DNA of 7,480 nucleotides from Planctomycetota bacterium (GTDB lineage Bacteria; Planctomycetota; Planctomycetia; Pirellulales; Lacipirellulaceae): NCBI GenBank assembly GCA_029259975.1, contig JAJDEE010000401.1, positions 1 through 7,480 on the forward strand, in the 5' to 3' direction. Positions 1 through 5,299 of the stretch are shown one piece after another. A program made the position numbers and the translations under genes. The stretch's first letter is position 1, and each line of letters starts with the position of its first letter. Below the pieces are notes generated by a model. The model was given only the letters and a program-made list of their open reading frames with translations, did no database searches and had not been told where the DNA came from.

Positions 1-89
1 GTTAGAACGCCTACGTGAACGGCTAATGAATTGTAAAATTTTCGGGAGAATTTGAGCAATGAGCGGGGTTGATTACCTTGTGGAGAAGA

Positions 90-299
90 TTATACAGCAG
101 GCAATAATAATCCTAACAATGTGCCAAGGATAGCGGTTATAATCAAGAGCAGACGCAGTGAGTTATCGGCTATTATAAAAAACCCAATCGCTGTGACTGG
201 AACAAGTAACGGTGGCCACGTACTCACGACAGCAACAATAGCCATTGCTACTAGCAGTGACCTAGTGCGAAACCGAAATTTTCGAGGGCGTAATTCCAT
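90..299 (-). CDS. small two-helix membrane protein, hypothetical
   Basis: A 69-residue protein if started at the ATG at 299; a TTG at 311 would add four residues and is less likely. A short basic head (RPRKFRFRTR) precedes two hydrophobic stretches, roughly residues 14-45 (broken by the WPP segment) and 48-67, so it is probably an inner-membrane protein with the basic head in the cytoplasm. The head resembles the RFSLRTLL-type start of many small planctomycete membrane proteins; that likeness is from memory. The last residues (LLGLLLPAV) recall the end of the N-terminal helix of DUF1559 pilin-like proteins, but nothing like the usual QAAREAARR follows the stop. No clear ribosome binding site is visible. 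It lies 22 bp downstream of the next minus-strand gene and may be co-transcribed with it. Function unknown. Confidence 0.6.
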   Translation of the reverse strand: MELRPRKFRFRTRSLLVAMAIVAVVSTWPPLLVPVTAIGFFIIADNSLRLLLIITAILGTLLGLLLPAV

Positions 300-321
300 A
301 ATGAGTTTCAAGAAAAGTTAG

Positions 322-690
322 TCAATCGCCTAACGCCCCCACCAAGACCGCCAAAATCGGCGCTACCGCCACGCTAGCTCCAAACACTGCCAACCCAGGC
401 GGGGGTGGCACTTTTCTGACGCGATACAAAATCGGCAGCGCGACGAGCGATACGCCACCGACTAATGCGCCGGTGAACAGCAGCAAGCCTTTCAACAACG
501 CCATTTTCTCGGCGTCCGGATTCGATAGCAAATAAAAGTGAACGGCAACCGACATTAGGTCTGCGACGAGTGCCATTAACACCGTGACCGTCCAAAACAC
601 GGTCAACGATTCGCTGGCACGCGACTCGACAGGCAGATTGCCGATTCTATTGGCGGACTTCCGCTTCGATCTTTTCTTGTTCTTGGCCAT
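322..690 (-). CDS. small conserved-type membrane protein, three predicted helices
   Basis: A 122-residue protein from the ATG at 690. An upstream GTG at 726 would add an unconvincing 12 residues, while the ATG gives a typical lysine/arginine-rich head (MAKNKKRSKRKSANR). Hydrophobic segments lie at about residues 29-54, 65-90 and 99-120, separated by a charged loop (NPDAEKM) and a proline run (RKVPPPPG). The layout of basic head, VESRASESLTV and three helices resembles an uncharacterised family I associate with planctomycetes; no catalytic motif is seen. A possible minus-strand promoter is TCGACG (727-732) with TACAAT (703-708) at 18 bp, which would leave almost no leader; this is weak. No Shine-Dalgarno is visible. 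It probably heads a two-gene unit with the 69-residue protein. Function unknown. Confidence 0.75.
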   Translation of the reverse strand: MAKNKKRSKRKSANRIGNLPVESRASESLTVFWTVTVLMALVADLMSVAVHFYLLSNPDAEKMALLKGLLLFTGALVGGVSLVALPILYRVRKVPPPPGLAVFGASVAVAPILAVLVGALGD

Positions 691-842
691 GCTACTGGTG
701 TGATTGTAAATGATGCCTAAAGTCACCGTCGATCCAAATTGCTAGTAGAAACCATTACGAGCCATTGCAAAAGAGGCTTTTAATGTATTACTTTTCACCG
801 TTTGTTTGCCTGCAGAAGATTTGTAAGCTACGTTTCAACTAG

Positions 843-873
843 CCAGAGGGTTCGCACCCTCGGTTCCCACCTT
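843..873 (+). other. hairpin resembling a tRNA or tmRNA T-arm
   Basis: GAGGG (846-850) and CCCTC (857-861) pair around the loop TTCGCA, and CC/GG extends the stem past a bulged A at 845. The stretch that follows (GGTTCCC, then ACC) looks like an acceptor strand plus the start of a CCA tail. Against a real tRNA, the loop has six bases rather than seven, no matching 5' acceptor (GGGAACC) is found upstream, and no D-arm or anticodon arm pairs convincingly. It could be the remnant of a tRNA or ssrA end left at an attachment site, part of a small RNA that ends at the terminator downstream, or chance. Confidence 0.25.
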
Positions 874-926
874 TTCACAGAATGCCGACAAGTCGAATCC
901 TTTTCAGTTGACGGTCCCCGCCGCTC

Positions 927-952
927 AAGACACCTGCTTCGGTGTCTTTTTT
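927..952 (+). terminator. rho-independent terminator, plus strand
   Basis: An 8-bp perfect stem, AAGACACC (927-934) with GGTGTCTT (941-948), closes a six-base TGCTTC loop and runs into a T tract ending at 952. It works in the plus direction only, since the reverse strand has no T tract after the stem. It ends a transcript of which no protein-coding part is visible, and it also insulates the 1027 gene from upstream transcription. Confidence 0.85.
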
Positions 953-1026
953 AATGATCTGCCGAACCCTTGGAAGATTTAAGGAACTACGCGCACGTAC
1001 CGCGCGGTCAGCCAGGTAACTAGATA

Positions 1027-1710
1027 ATGACTACTTCGATTTCTGCGGACGAGACACTCGAATCGCTTCAGGCGACGCTTGAGCCGATGGCAGCCCTGCA
1101 GGGGCAACATTCCCAACTCGAATCCTGGGTAAACGACTCCTGTCAGGCGTTGGAAAAGCTGCATGGTGAATTGGCCGAGTGGCAAAACGAGCTAGCTCGC
1201 AAGCAGACGGAACTCGACCTGCGCGAGGATGCACTTGAAAAATGCCAAATCCAAGAAGAAGAACTTGGTGGCCAAGTCACGCAATGGAAAGCTGACCTAG
1301 CGGCTGCCCAGCAAGAGGCGCAGCAGCTCGGAGAAGAGAATGACGATCAGCTTGAGCAACTCGAACAGCTTGAACGACGCTGTATCGAACTAGAGGCAGA
1401 GCTAAAAGTTGCCCAGCAACGCAGCGAAGAGATTACCGCCACACTCGAAGCCGAACGAGCACATGCGGCCGAGGAACAGTCGCAATGGAAAGAAGAATTC
1501 AAAGGCATGCGTGACTTGCTCGATAAGCAATGTTCGCTGCTAGCGACTCAACTCAAATCCACAGATAAGCCGGCGACAGACGCGACCTCGGAAGACAATT
1601 CAGAGGTTTCCACACGGCGCCGAGAGCTGCGACGGCGTGCCCAAAACCGCTTGGCAACTAAGCGGCGTCAGCAAGAGGAACAGGATTCCGAGGAGCCTAC
1701 CGAATCATGA
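1027..1710 (+). CDS. coiled-coil protein of unknown function
   Basis: A 227-residue, very hydrophilic protein with no signal peptide or membrane segment. From about residue 28 to 178 it is almost continuous heptad-like helix rich in Glu, Gln, Leu and Ala (for example EELGGQVTQWKADLAAAQQE), so a long parallel coiled coil is expected. Residues 179-195 form an acidic, Thr/Ser-rich linker, then comes a strongly basic patch (RRRELRRRAQNRLATKRR, about 197-214) and an acidic tail. The basic patch could bind nucleic acid or an acidic partner; this is inference. The ATG at 1027 follows a weak AGG at 1014-1016. Its stop overlaps the next start in an ATGA, so the two products are probably made together. 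I do not recognise a named family; the likeness to SMC or tropomyosin-like proteins is only compositional. Confidence 0.85.
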   Translation: MTTSISADETLESLQATLEPMAALQGQHSQLESWVNDSCQALEKLHGELAEWQNELARKQTELDLREDALEKCQIQEEELGGQVTQWKADLAAAQQEAQQLGEENDDQLEQLEQLERRCIELEAELKVAQQRSEEITATLEAERAHAAEEQSQWKEEFKGMRDLLDKQCSLLATQLKSTDKPATDATSEDNSEVSTRRRELRRRAQNRLATKRRQQEEQDSEEPTES

Positions 1711-2093
1711 AAGATCAACACGGCGGTCAACACATTCGCCCCCATGCTGCCCACGGTGGCAATTCACAGTCGTCAACTGTCGCTGATATACCGGAGGACG
1801 AGTTGCCGTCGCAACTGCTAAGCTCCGAGTCGGCGTACGTACGCGCGTTGTTAGAAGATCTGGACGATGTAGTTTTCTCCGCAGTCCGTGGTGATGCCAG
1901 CGCGCTCGAACAAGCCCATATTCTGTGGCCTCAAGTCGTCGCAGCCATCGGTTGGGAATTGGTCGAGGAATCACGAGAACAGTACTTGCGTTTCGCGATC
2001 GACGTGATACGACGCTTCGAAACCGACGGCATCCGAACACCGGAGTGCACAGTCGCAGCGTTAGAAGTCATTTCACTGCTGACTAGAGACTAG
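1707..2093 (+). CDS. small acidic protein coupled to the coiled-coil protein
   Basis: A 128-residue protein whose ATG (1707) overlaps the TGA of the coiled-coil gene in ATGA, which indicates translational coupling; a GAGGAG at 1690-1695 can serve as its ribosome site. The N-terminal 28 residues are His/Gly/Ser-rich and look disordered (MKDQHGGQHIRPHAAHGG). The rest is acidic and predicted helical (PEDELPSQLLSSESAYVRALLEDLDD, described here as about residues 29-54, then ALEQAHILWPQVVAAIGWEL and a C-terminal helix to 128). No membrane segment or catalytic motif is seen. The acidic body could dock on the basic patch of the upstream protein, which is speculation from charge only. It ends 17 bp from the convergent carA gene. 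Function unknown; I do not recognise the family. Confidence 0.8.
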   Translation: MKDQHGGQHIRPHAAHGGNSQSSTVADIPEDELPSQLLSSESAYVRALLEDLDDVVFSAVRGDASALEQAHILWPQVVAAIGWELVEESREQYLRFAIDVIRRFETDGIRTPECTVAALEVISLLTRD

Positions 2094-2110
2094 CAATAAT
2101 TCGAAAGAAA

Positions 2111-3268
2111 TTAGCGACTCATCATTTCAAAAAACTGCCGAAATAAGTAGTGGCTATCATGCGGCCCGGCGCTCGCTTCGGGGTGATACTGCACACTAAA
2201 GGCGTCGACTTCGCGATGTCGCACACCTTCGATCGTTTGGTCGTTGAGGCTACGGTGCGAGACTTCTAACTCGCTAGGCAGCGTGTCTTCATCAACGGCA
2301 AAACCATGGTTTTGCGAGGTAATTTCAACCTTGCTCGTAGCGAGCTGCTGCACCGGTTGGTTAGCGCCACGGTGCCCAAATTTCATCTTGAAAGTCTTCG
2401 CCCCGCAAGCAAGCGACAGCAATTGATGCCCCAGGCAAATGCCGAAAATTGGCTGCTTGCCAAGCAAGCCACGAATTGTGTCGATCGCATAATCGAGCGG
2501 CTCCGGATCGCCAGGCCCATTGGAAAGAAAAACCCCATCAGGCTTCTGAGCAAGCACGTCCTCAGCCGAAGAAGTCCCCGGCAGCACTGTCACTTGACAA
2601 CCCATATCAAAAAGATGCCGCGGGATGTTCCACTTCATCCCAAAATCAAGCGCCACCACATGCGGCCCTGCTCCCTCCGCCTCGATCCTTCTGCCTTCAT
2701 CCTTCGCCAAGTGCGTCCACCGACTCACCGTCTCGCGCCAATCGCACGGCATGTCTGGCATCACCTCACGCACCAAATCGCGTCCCACCAGCCCTGGGCT
2801 AGCCTTCGCCTTCGCAACTAAGCTGGCGTCTTCGAGATCGGTGGTCGAAATCACACCTCGCATTGCACCCTGCGAACGAATACGCCGCACTAGCGCCCGC
2901 GTGTCGATCGATTCGATCGCCACCACGCCCCACTCTTTGAGGAACTCGCCGAGCGAAACCTCCGAGCGAAAATTGCTTTTGATGCGGCTATGCTCTCGCA
3001 CCACAAACCCGGAGAGATGGGGCCGCTCGCTTTCGAGATCTTCTTCGCAGATGCCGTAGTTGCCAATCTGCGGATAGGTCATCGTGACGATCTGCCCCCG
3101 ATAGCTCGGATCGGTGAGAATCTCCTGATAGCCAGTCATCGATGTATTAAAACAGACCTCGCCGTCGATTTCGCCATCGACACCGATCGAAGTGCCGGTG
3201 TAGACAGTGCCATCTTCGAGCGCCAGCTTCGCGACGGGTTTTGCGGCCAGTTGTGAGGATTGTGCCAT
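2111..3268 (-). CDS. carA: carbamoyl-phosphate synthase small (glutaminase) subunit
   Basis: CarA hydrolyses glutamine and passes ammonia to CarB, which makes carbamoyl phosphate for pyrimidine and arginine synthesis in the cytoplasm. From the ATG at 3268 the protein has 385 residues, close to the 382 of E. coli CarA; longer upstream starts add a sequence (MLSRRPTAYKPVSTGFGTG) unlike the family and translated from hairpin DNA. The N-terminal CPSase small-chain domain (about 12-150) carries LEDGTVYTG, FNTSMTGYQEILTDPSY and ESIDTRALVRRIR. The class I glutamine amidotransferase domain (about 203-383) has the nucleophile Cys278 in FGICLGHQLL, His362 and Glu364 in YHPE, plus SNGPGDPEPL, KFGHRGANQP and SQNHGFAVD. 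All catalytic residues are present. carB is not in the window, which is not unusual outside enteric bacteria. No clear Shine-Dalgarno is seen. It faces the coiled-coil pair tail to tail with no terminator in the 17-bp gap. Confidence 0.98.
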   Translation of the reverse strand: MAQSSQLAAKPVAKLALEDGTVYTGTSIGVDGEIDGEVCFNTSMTGYQEILTDPSYRGQIVTMTYPQIGNYGICEEDLESERPHLSGFVVREHSRIKSNFRSEVSLGEFLKEWGVVAIESIDTRALVRRIRSQGAMRGVISTTDLEDASLVAKAKASPGLVGRDLVREVMPDMPCDWRETVSRWTHLAKDEGRRIEAEGAGPHVVALDFGMKWNIPRHLFDMGCQVTVLPGTSSAEDVLAQKPDGVFLSNGPGDPEPLDYAIDTIRGLLGKQPIFGICLGHQLLSLACGAKTFKMKFGHRGANQPVQQLATSKVEITSQNHGFAVDEDTLPSELEVSHRSLNDQTIEGVRHREVDAFSVQYHPEASAGPHDSHYLFRQFFEMMSR

Positions 3269-3349
3269 TTGCAGGGTTGACCGATTGTTGTGCAGGTGGG
3301 TTTGCCAAAAGTTGCAGGTTAAGCCGGTGCCGAATCCCGTCGATACGGG

Positions 3350-3379
3350 CTTATAGGCTGTGGGTCTCCGGCTTAGCAA
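3350..3379 (-). promoter_or_regulatory. candidate carA promoter
   Basis: On the minus strand TTGCTA (3379-3374, four of six to the -35 consensus) and TATAAG (3355-3350, five of six to the -10) stand 18 bp apart. Transcription would begin near 3343 and give a leader of about 75 nt before the carA ATG. The -35 lies inside a perfect 8-bp dyad (3368-3387), which could be an operator. This is a prediction from motif match only. Confidence 0.3.
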
Positions 3380-3395
3380 TAAGCCGGTCAGCCTA
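3354..3395 (+). repeat. long bulged hairpin upstream of carA
   Basis: TAGGCTG (3354-3360) pairs with CAGCCTA (3389-3395), and inside it CCGGCTTA (3368-3375) pairs with TAAGCCGG (3380-3387) around a GCAA loop. That makes 15 base pairs with a seven-base bulge on one side. Read on the plus strand the loop is a GNRA tetraloop, which hints that the plus-strand RNA may be the folded form. A second TAAGCCGGT at 3320-3328 and a GGCTTA at 3348-3353 could compete for the same partners. It may belong to an RNA that ends at the terminator just downstream, or be a DNA dyad upstream of carA, or an interspersed palindrome. Confidence 0.6.
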
Positions 3396-3403
3396 ACACA
3401 CGA

Positions 3404-3437
3404 GGGTCTCTGTTCCGGCGAGCAGAGGCCCTTTTTT
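3404..3437 (+). terminator. rho-independent terminator, plus strand
   Basis: GGGTCTCTG (3404-3412) pairs with CAGAGGCCC (3423-3431), nine pairs including one G-T, with a ten-base loop and six T residues at 3432-3437. It stops plus-strand transcription, but no plus-strand gene lies between the carA start and this point. It may end a small antisense or noncoding RNA arising upstream of carA, or stop readthrough antisense to carA. Confidence 0.75.
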
Positions 3438-3497
3438 CATGCGCTATTGGTGATGATTTTAGCAGGGCAGGGCGCGGAACTGTAGGGGCTGGAATTG

Positions 3498-3527
3498 AAT
3501 ATCCAATATCGAGCAAGGAATATCGAG
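3498..3527. repeat. short direct repeat, AATATCGAG type
   Basis: AATATCGAG occurs at 3505-3513 and again at 3519-3527, 14 bp apart, and a related GAATATCC precedes the first copy. Translated on the minus strand it gives SLLDIGYSI, a peptide string I associate from memory with spurious reading frames in planctomycete and related genomes. It is therefore probably one copy of an interspersed intergenic repeat and not a gene part. Confidence 0.45.
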
Positions 3528-3558
3528 GGAAGCAGGAAGTGCGCATTGGTACTTCCGC

Positions 3559-3629
3559 GTAGTGGTGGCGTCTCGCCGCCGCGCGAAAAAGACCTGAATA
3601 AGCACGCGGTGACGAGACGTCCCCGCTAC
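3559..3629. repeat. imperfect 25-bp inverted repeat downstream of the permease gene
   Basis: The arms 3559-3583 and 3605-3629 match at 20 of 25 positions when one is reverse complemented, with the shared core CGTCTCG at 3569-3575. Three of the five differences still allow G-T pairing, so a nearly continuous RNA stem with a loop of about 21 bases can form. It lies 26 bp past the permease stop codon and may protect or end the operon mRNA; there is no T tract after the stem in either direction. It also resembles an interspersed palindrome of the GTAGTGGCGTCTCGCC type that I recall from planctomycete genomes. Confidence 0.7.
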
Positions 3630-3654
3630 AACAAATACGAATCCGCGCTAGCAT

Positions 3655-5187
3655 TTACTTATGCCAGCCCCAGTTATTGCGAACCGCTAGCCAAGCCACT
3701 ACCGTAGCTGCAATCTGAGCGACGATCATCGCCACAAACCCCACATACCCATCGAAATCAAATCGACCAAACACGAACCCGAAGGCATAACTGCCACAAA
3801 AGAGAATGCCTAGCGCCGCAACGACAGCAATGATCGGCTGACGCCCCAGGCAGTAGCTCGCCATCGACAGCGTGTAAATCAACAAGAAAACCAAGACCGT
3901 AAATGCGATCTGCATGCTTAAATGATCGGTTGCGAAGTACGGTCGACCCGTATCAAAGACGTACGCCAGCAACAGCAAAGCACCAAACGTCACTACTAGC
4001 ACCGTCAGCCCAGTGAAAAACTTGACGAAAAACCACAGCGTGGTATTCACCGGTCGCGACCGCCAAAAGATGCCGATTTTTGGTTTGAGGTCTTCCAGAA
4101 ACACACCCTGGCCAATGACGACGGTCACAAGAAATCCAACGAAGAAGGTGATGCCCGCGAGTATCTCGGTGAAGCTGTTTTGAATTGAATTCTCTTTGTT
4201 CAACCAAAATGCCAAACTGGCCATCACCAAAACAGCAGTAGCAGCCACGAGCGCCAGAGGCCCTGTCTCATGCACCTGCTTCCAAACGATTGCCGTCAAC
4301 TGACTACGACGTGGCGGTGCGAGCCAATCAGATTTTGTTGCTTTTACACGCTTACCGAGTGTGCGGGCCGGGCGTACTGTCTTACGACCAAAGTGGAGGA
4401 GATACCAGGCAAGGAGGCCAGCATGACCGACGACGGCAGAAATGAAAAACGGCAATGCACTACCCCACCCCTCCATATAGTGGTGGGCAGTAGCTAACCC
4501 TCCGGGCGCGGCAGCAACCACTACGATACCGTAGTCTCGTCCCGGCAAATCCCATTTCTCTGCCCAGTAACCAAGCATCGCGAGACCAAACCAAACGACA
4601 GCCATTGTCAAAAAACCGGCAGCACCCGCGCGAATTTCGTCCGAACGATTCACACCCGTCGCCGCCATCCAAAGCAGCAAGCTCGAGACGCACAGAACGC
4701 CACTTAGCCCGACACCAAACGGCCAGTCTTCAAAACCCCAGGTGCTGAACATGCCTATGCGACGGGGCCAATCGGCCATATTGGCGAGAATTGCAGGCGT
4801 AAATTGGTGCCAGCTCAAGTAAGCATGTGCCAGCCCGACAACAATCAGTACCGGAACCACCACCGTAACCCACGACACAAACAGCTTTACCCCCGCAGGT
4901 TTTCGCATCGGCACAGGCAACGTCTGCAAAAACTGCATCGTCCCGTGCTCATTCTCACCTGCCGCAGTGTGCATCCCAAGAAAAAGTCCGGCCAAGATGC
5001 TGTAACAGAACAGTGTGGTAGTGACCGCTACCGAAAGTAATACCGGCTCTCCACGCCAGAGCATAACGGCCAGCATCAATACCAGCGCGATCAGCCCCAC
5101 CAGCTTCCACTTATGCTCGTGCCATTCCTTCCACAGCAAACTCTGCCAGACGGATCGCATCGGTTTTTGTTGGGTTCGATTGTTCAT
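3655..5187 (-). CDS. ABC-2 type transporter permease, two fused halves
   Basis: A 510-residue membrane protein that forms the transmembrane path of an ABC transporter, probably an exporter, with the ATPase encoded just upstream. About 12 hydrophobic segments are seen (near residues 29-45, 50-71, 103-125, 157-177, 188-206, 218-235, 246-266, 309-329, 340-361, 388-411, 427-446, 452-475 and 481-501). The protein looks like a tandem duplication. LLWKEWHEHKWKL (17-29) is echoed by IVWKQVHETGPL (300-311), and the charged loop GTMQFLQTLPVPMRKPAGVK (82-101) by the loop KIGIFWRSRPVNTTLWFFVK (370-389); these loops are the usual coupling site to the ATPase. A basic linker (about 268-295) joins the halves. 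The start at 5187 is preferred; MRSVWQ at residue 10 is an alternative. The ribosome site is weak. The substrate cannot be told from sequence. Confidence 0.93.
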   Translation of the reverse strand: MNNRTQQKPMRSVWQSLLWKEWHEHKWKLVGLIALVLMLAVMLWRGEPVLLSVAVTTTLFCYSILAGLFLGMHTAAGENEHGTMQFLQTLPVPMRKPAGVKLFVSWVTVVVPVLIVVGLAHAYLSWHQFTPAILANMADWPRRIGMFSTWGFEDWPFGVGLSGVLCVSSLLLWMAATGVNRSDEIRAGAAGFLTMAVVWFGLAMLGYWAEKWDLPGRDYGIVVVAAAPGGLATAHHYMEGWGSALPFFISAVVGHAGLLAWYLLHFGRKTVRPARTLGKRVKATKSDWLAPPRRSQLTAIVWKQVHETGPLALVAATAVLVMASLAFWLNKENSIQNSFTEILAGITFFVGFLVTVVIGQGVFLEDLKPKIGIFWRSRPVNTTLWFFVKFFTGLTVLVVTFGALLLLAYVFDTGRPYFATDHLSMQIAFTVLVFLLIYTLSMASYCLGRQPIIAVVAALGILFCGSYAFGFVFGRFDFDGYVGFVAMIVAQIAATVVAWLAVRNNWGWHK

Positions 5188-5216
5188 GGAATTGCCTGTG
5201 GATTTCGCCAGTTTGC

Positions 5217-5298
5217 CGTAGGATAGGCTTCTAGCCTGTCAGTCCAACACAGAGAGAGCGAGTGAAATTTGACGGACAGGCTAGAAGCCTATCCTACG
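5217..5298. repeat. perfect 24-bp inverted repeat between ATPase and permease genes
   Basis: Arms 5217-5240 and 5275-5298 are exact reverse complements around a 34-bp centre, and GTC/GAC (5242-5244 with 5271-5273) adds three pairs after one mismatch. Each arm also contains its own small palindrome (AGGCTTCTAGCCT). It starts 1 bp past the ATPase stop codon and ends 29 bp before the permease start. In the operon mRNA it would form a very stable stem with no T tract, so it is more likely to affect processing, stability or the ratio of the two proteins than to end transcription. I recall similar TAGGATAGGCTTC sequences as interspersed repeats in Pirellula-type genomes. Confidence 0.9.
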
Positions 5299-5299
5299 T

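Larger units (their letters stand above)
691..1026. other. intergenic spacer between divergent genes
   Basis: I see no protein gene in this stretch. It separates the minus-strand membrane-protein pair from the plus-strand coiled-coil pair. It holds a hairpin at 843-863, an intrinsic plus-strand terminator at 927-952, and a 10-bp perfect palindrome (ACCGCGCGGT, 999-1008) in the leader of the coiled-coil gene. No good sigma-70 promoter for the 1027 gene stands out between the terminator and its start. The terminator has no plus-strand reading frame before it, so a short noncoding transcript or the tail of a lost RNA gene is possible. Confidence 0.6.

Noticed and set aside
2..55. Possible C-terminal end of a plus-strand gene reading LERLRERLMNCKIFGRI before a TGA.
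   Set aside because: Only 17 codons lie in the window, with no family signal; it cannot be told from a chance frame.
1705..2040. 111-residue minus-strand frame opposite the small acidic protein.
   Set aside because: It is Arg-rich shadow sequence, while the plus strand has the coupled ATGA arrangement and a plausible acidic helical protein.
2094..2110. Shared bidirectional terminator between the convergent genes.
   Set aside because: The 17-bp gap has no stem-loop and no T tract in either direction.
2306..2821. 171-residue plus-strand frame and other plus frames inside the carA region.
   Set aside because: They are antisense to a gene with full family conservation and have shadow-like Arg/His/Pro-rich composition.
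3393..3440. Minus-strand 15-codon frame MKKGPLLAGTETLVC as a carA leader peptide.
   Set aside because: It has no ribosome site, lacks a run of regulatory codons, and lies upstream of the likelier carA promoter.
3388..3654. 88-residue minus-strand frame upstream of carA containing SLLDIGYSI.
   Set aside because: It runs through the terminator and the inverted repeat and is Arg/Ser-rich without a ribosome site; it is best explained as translated repeat DNA.
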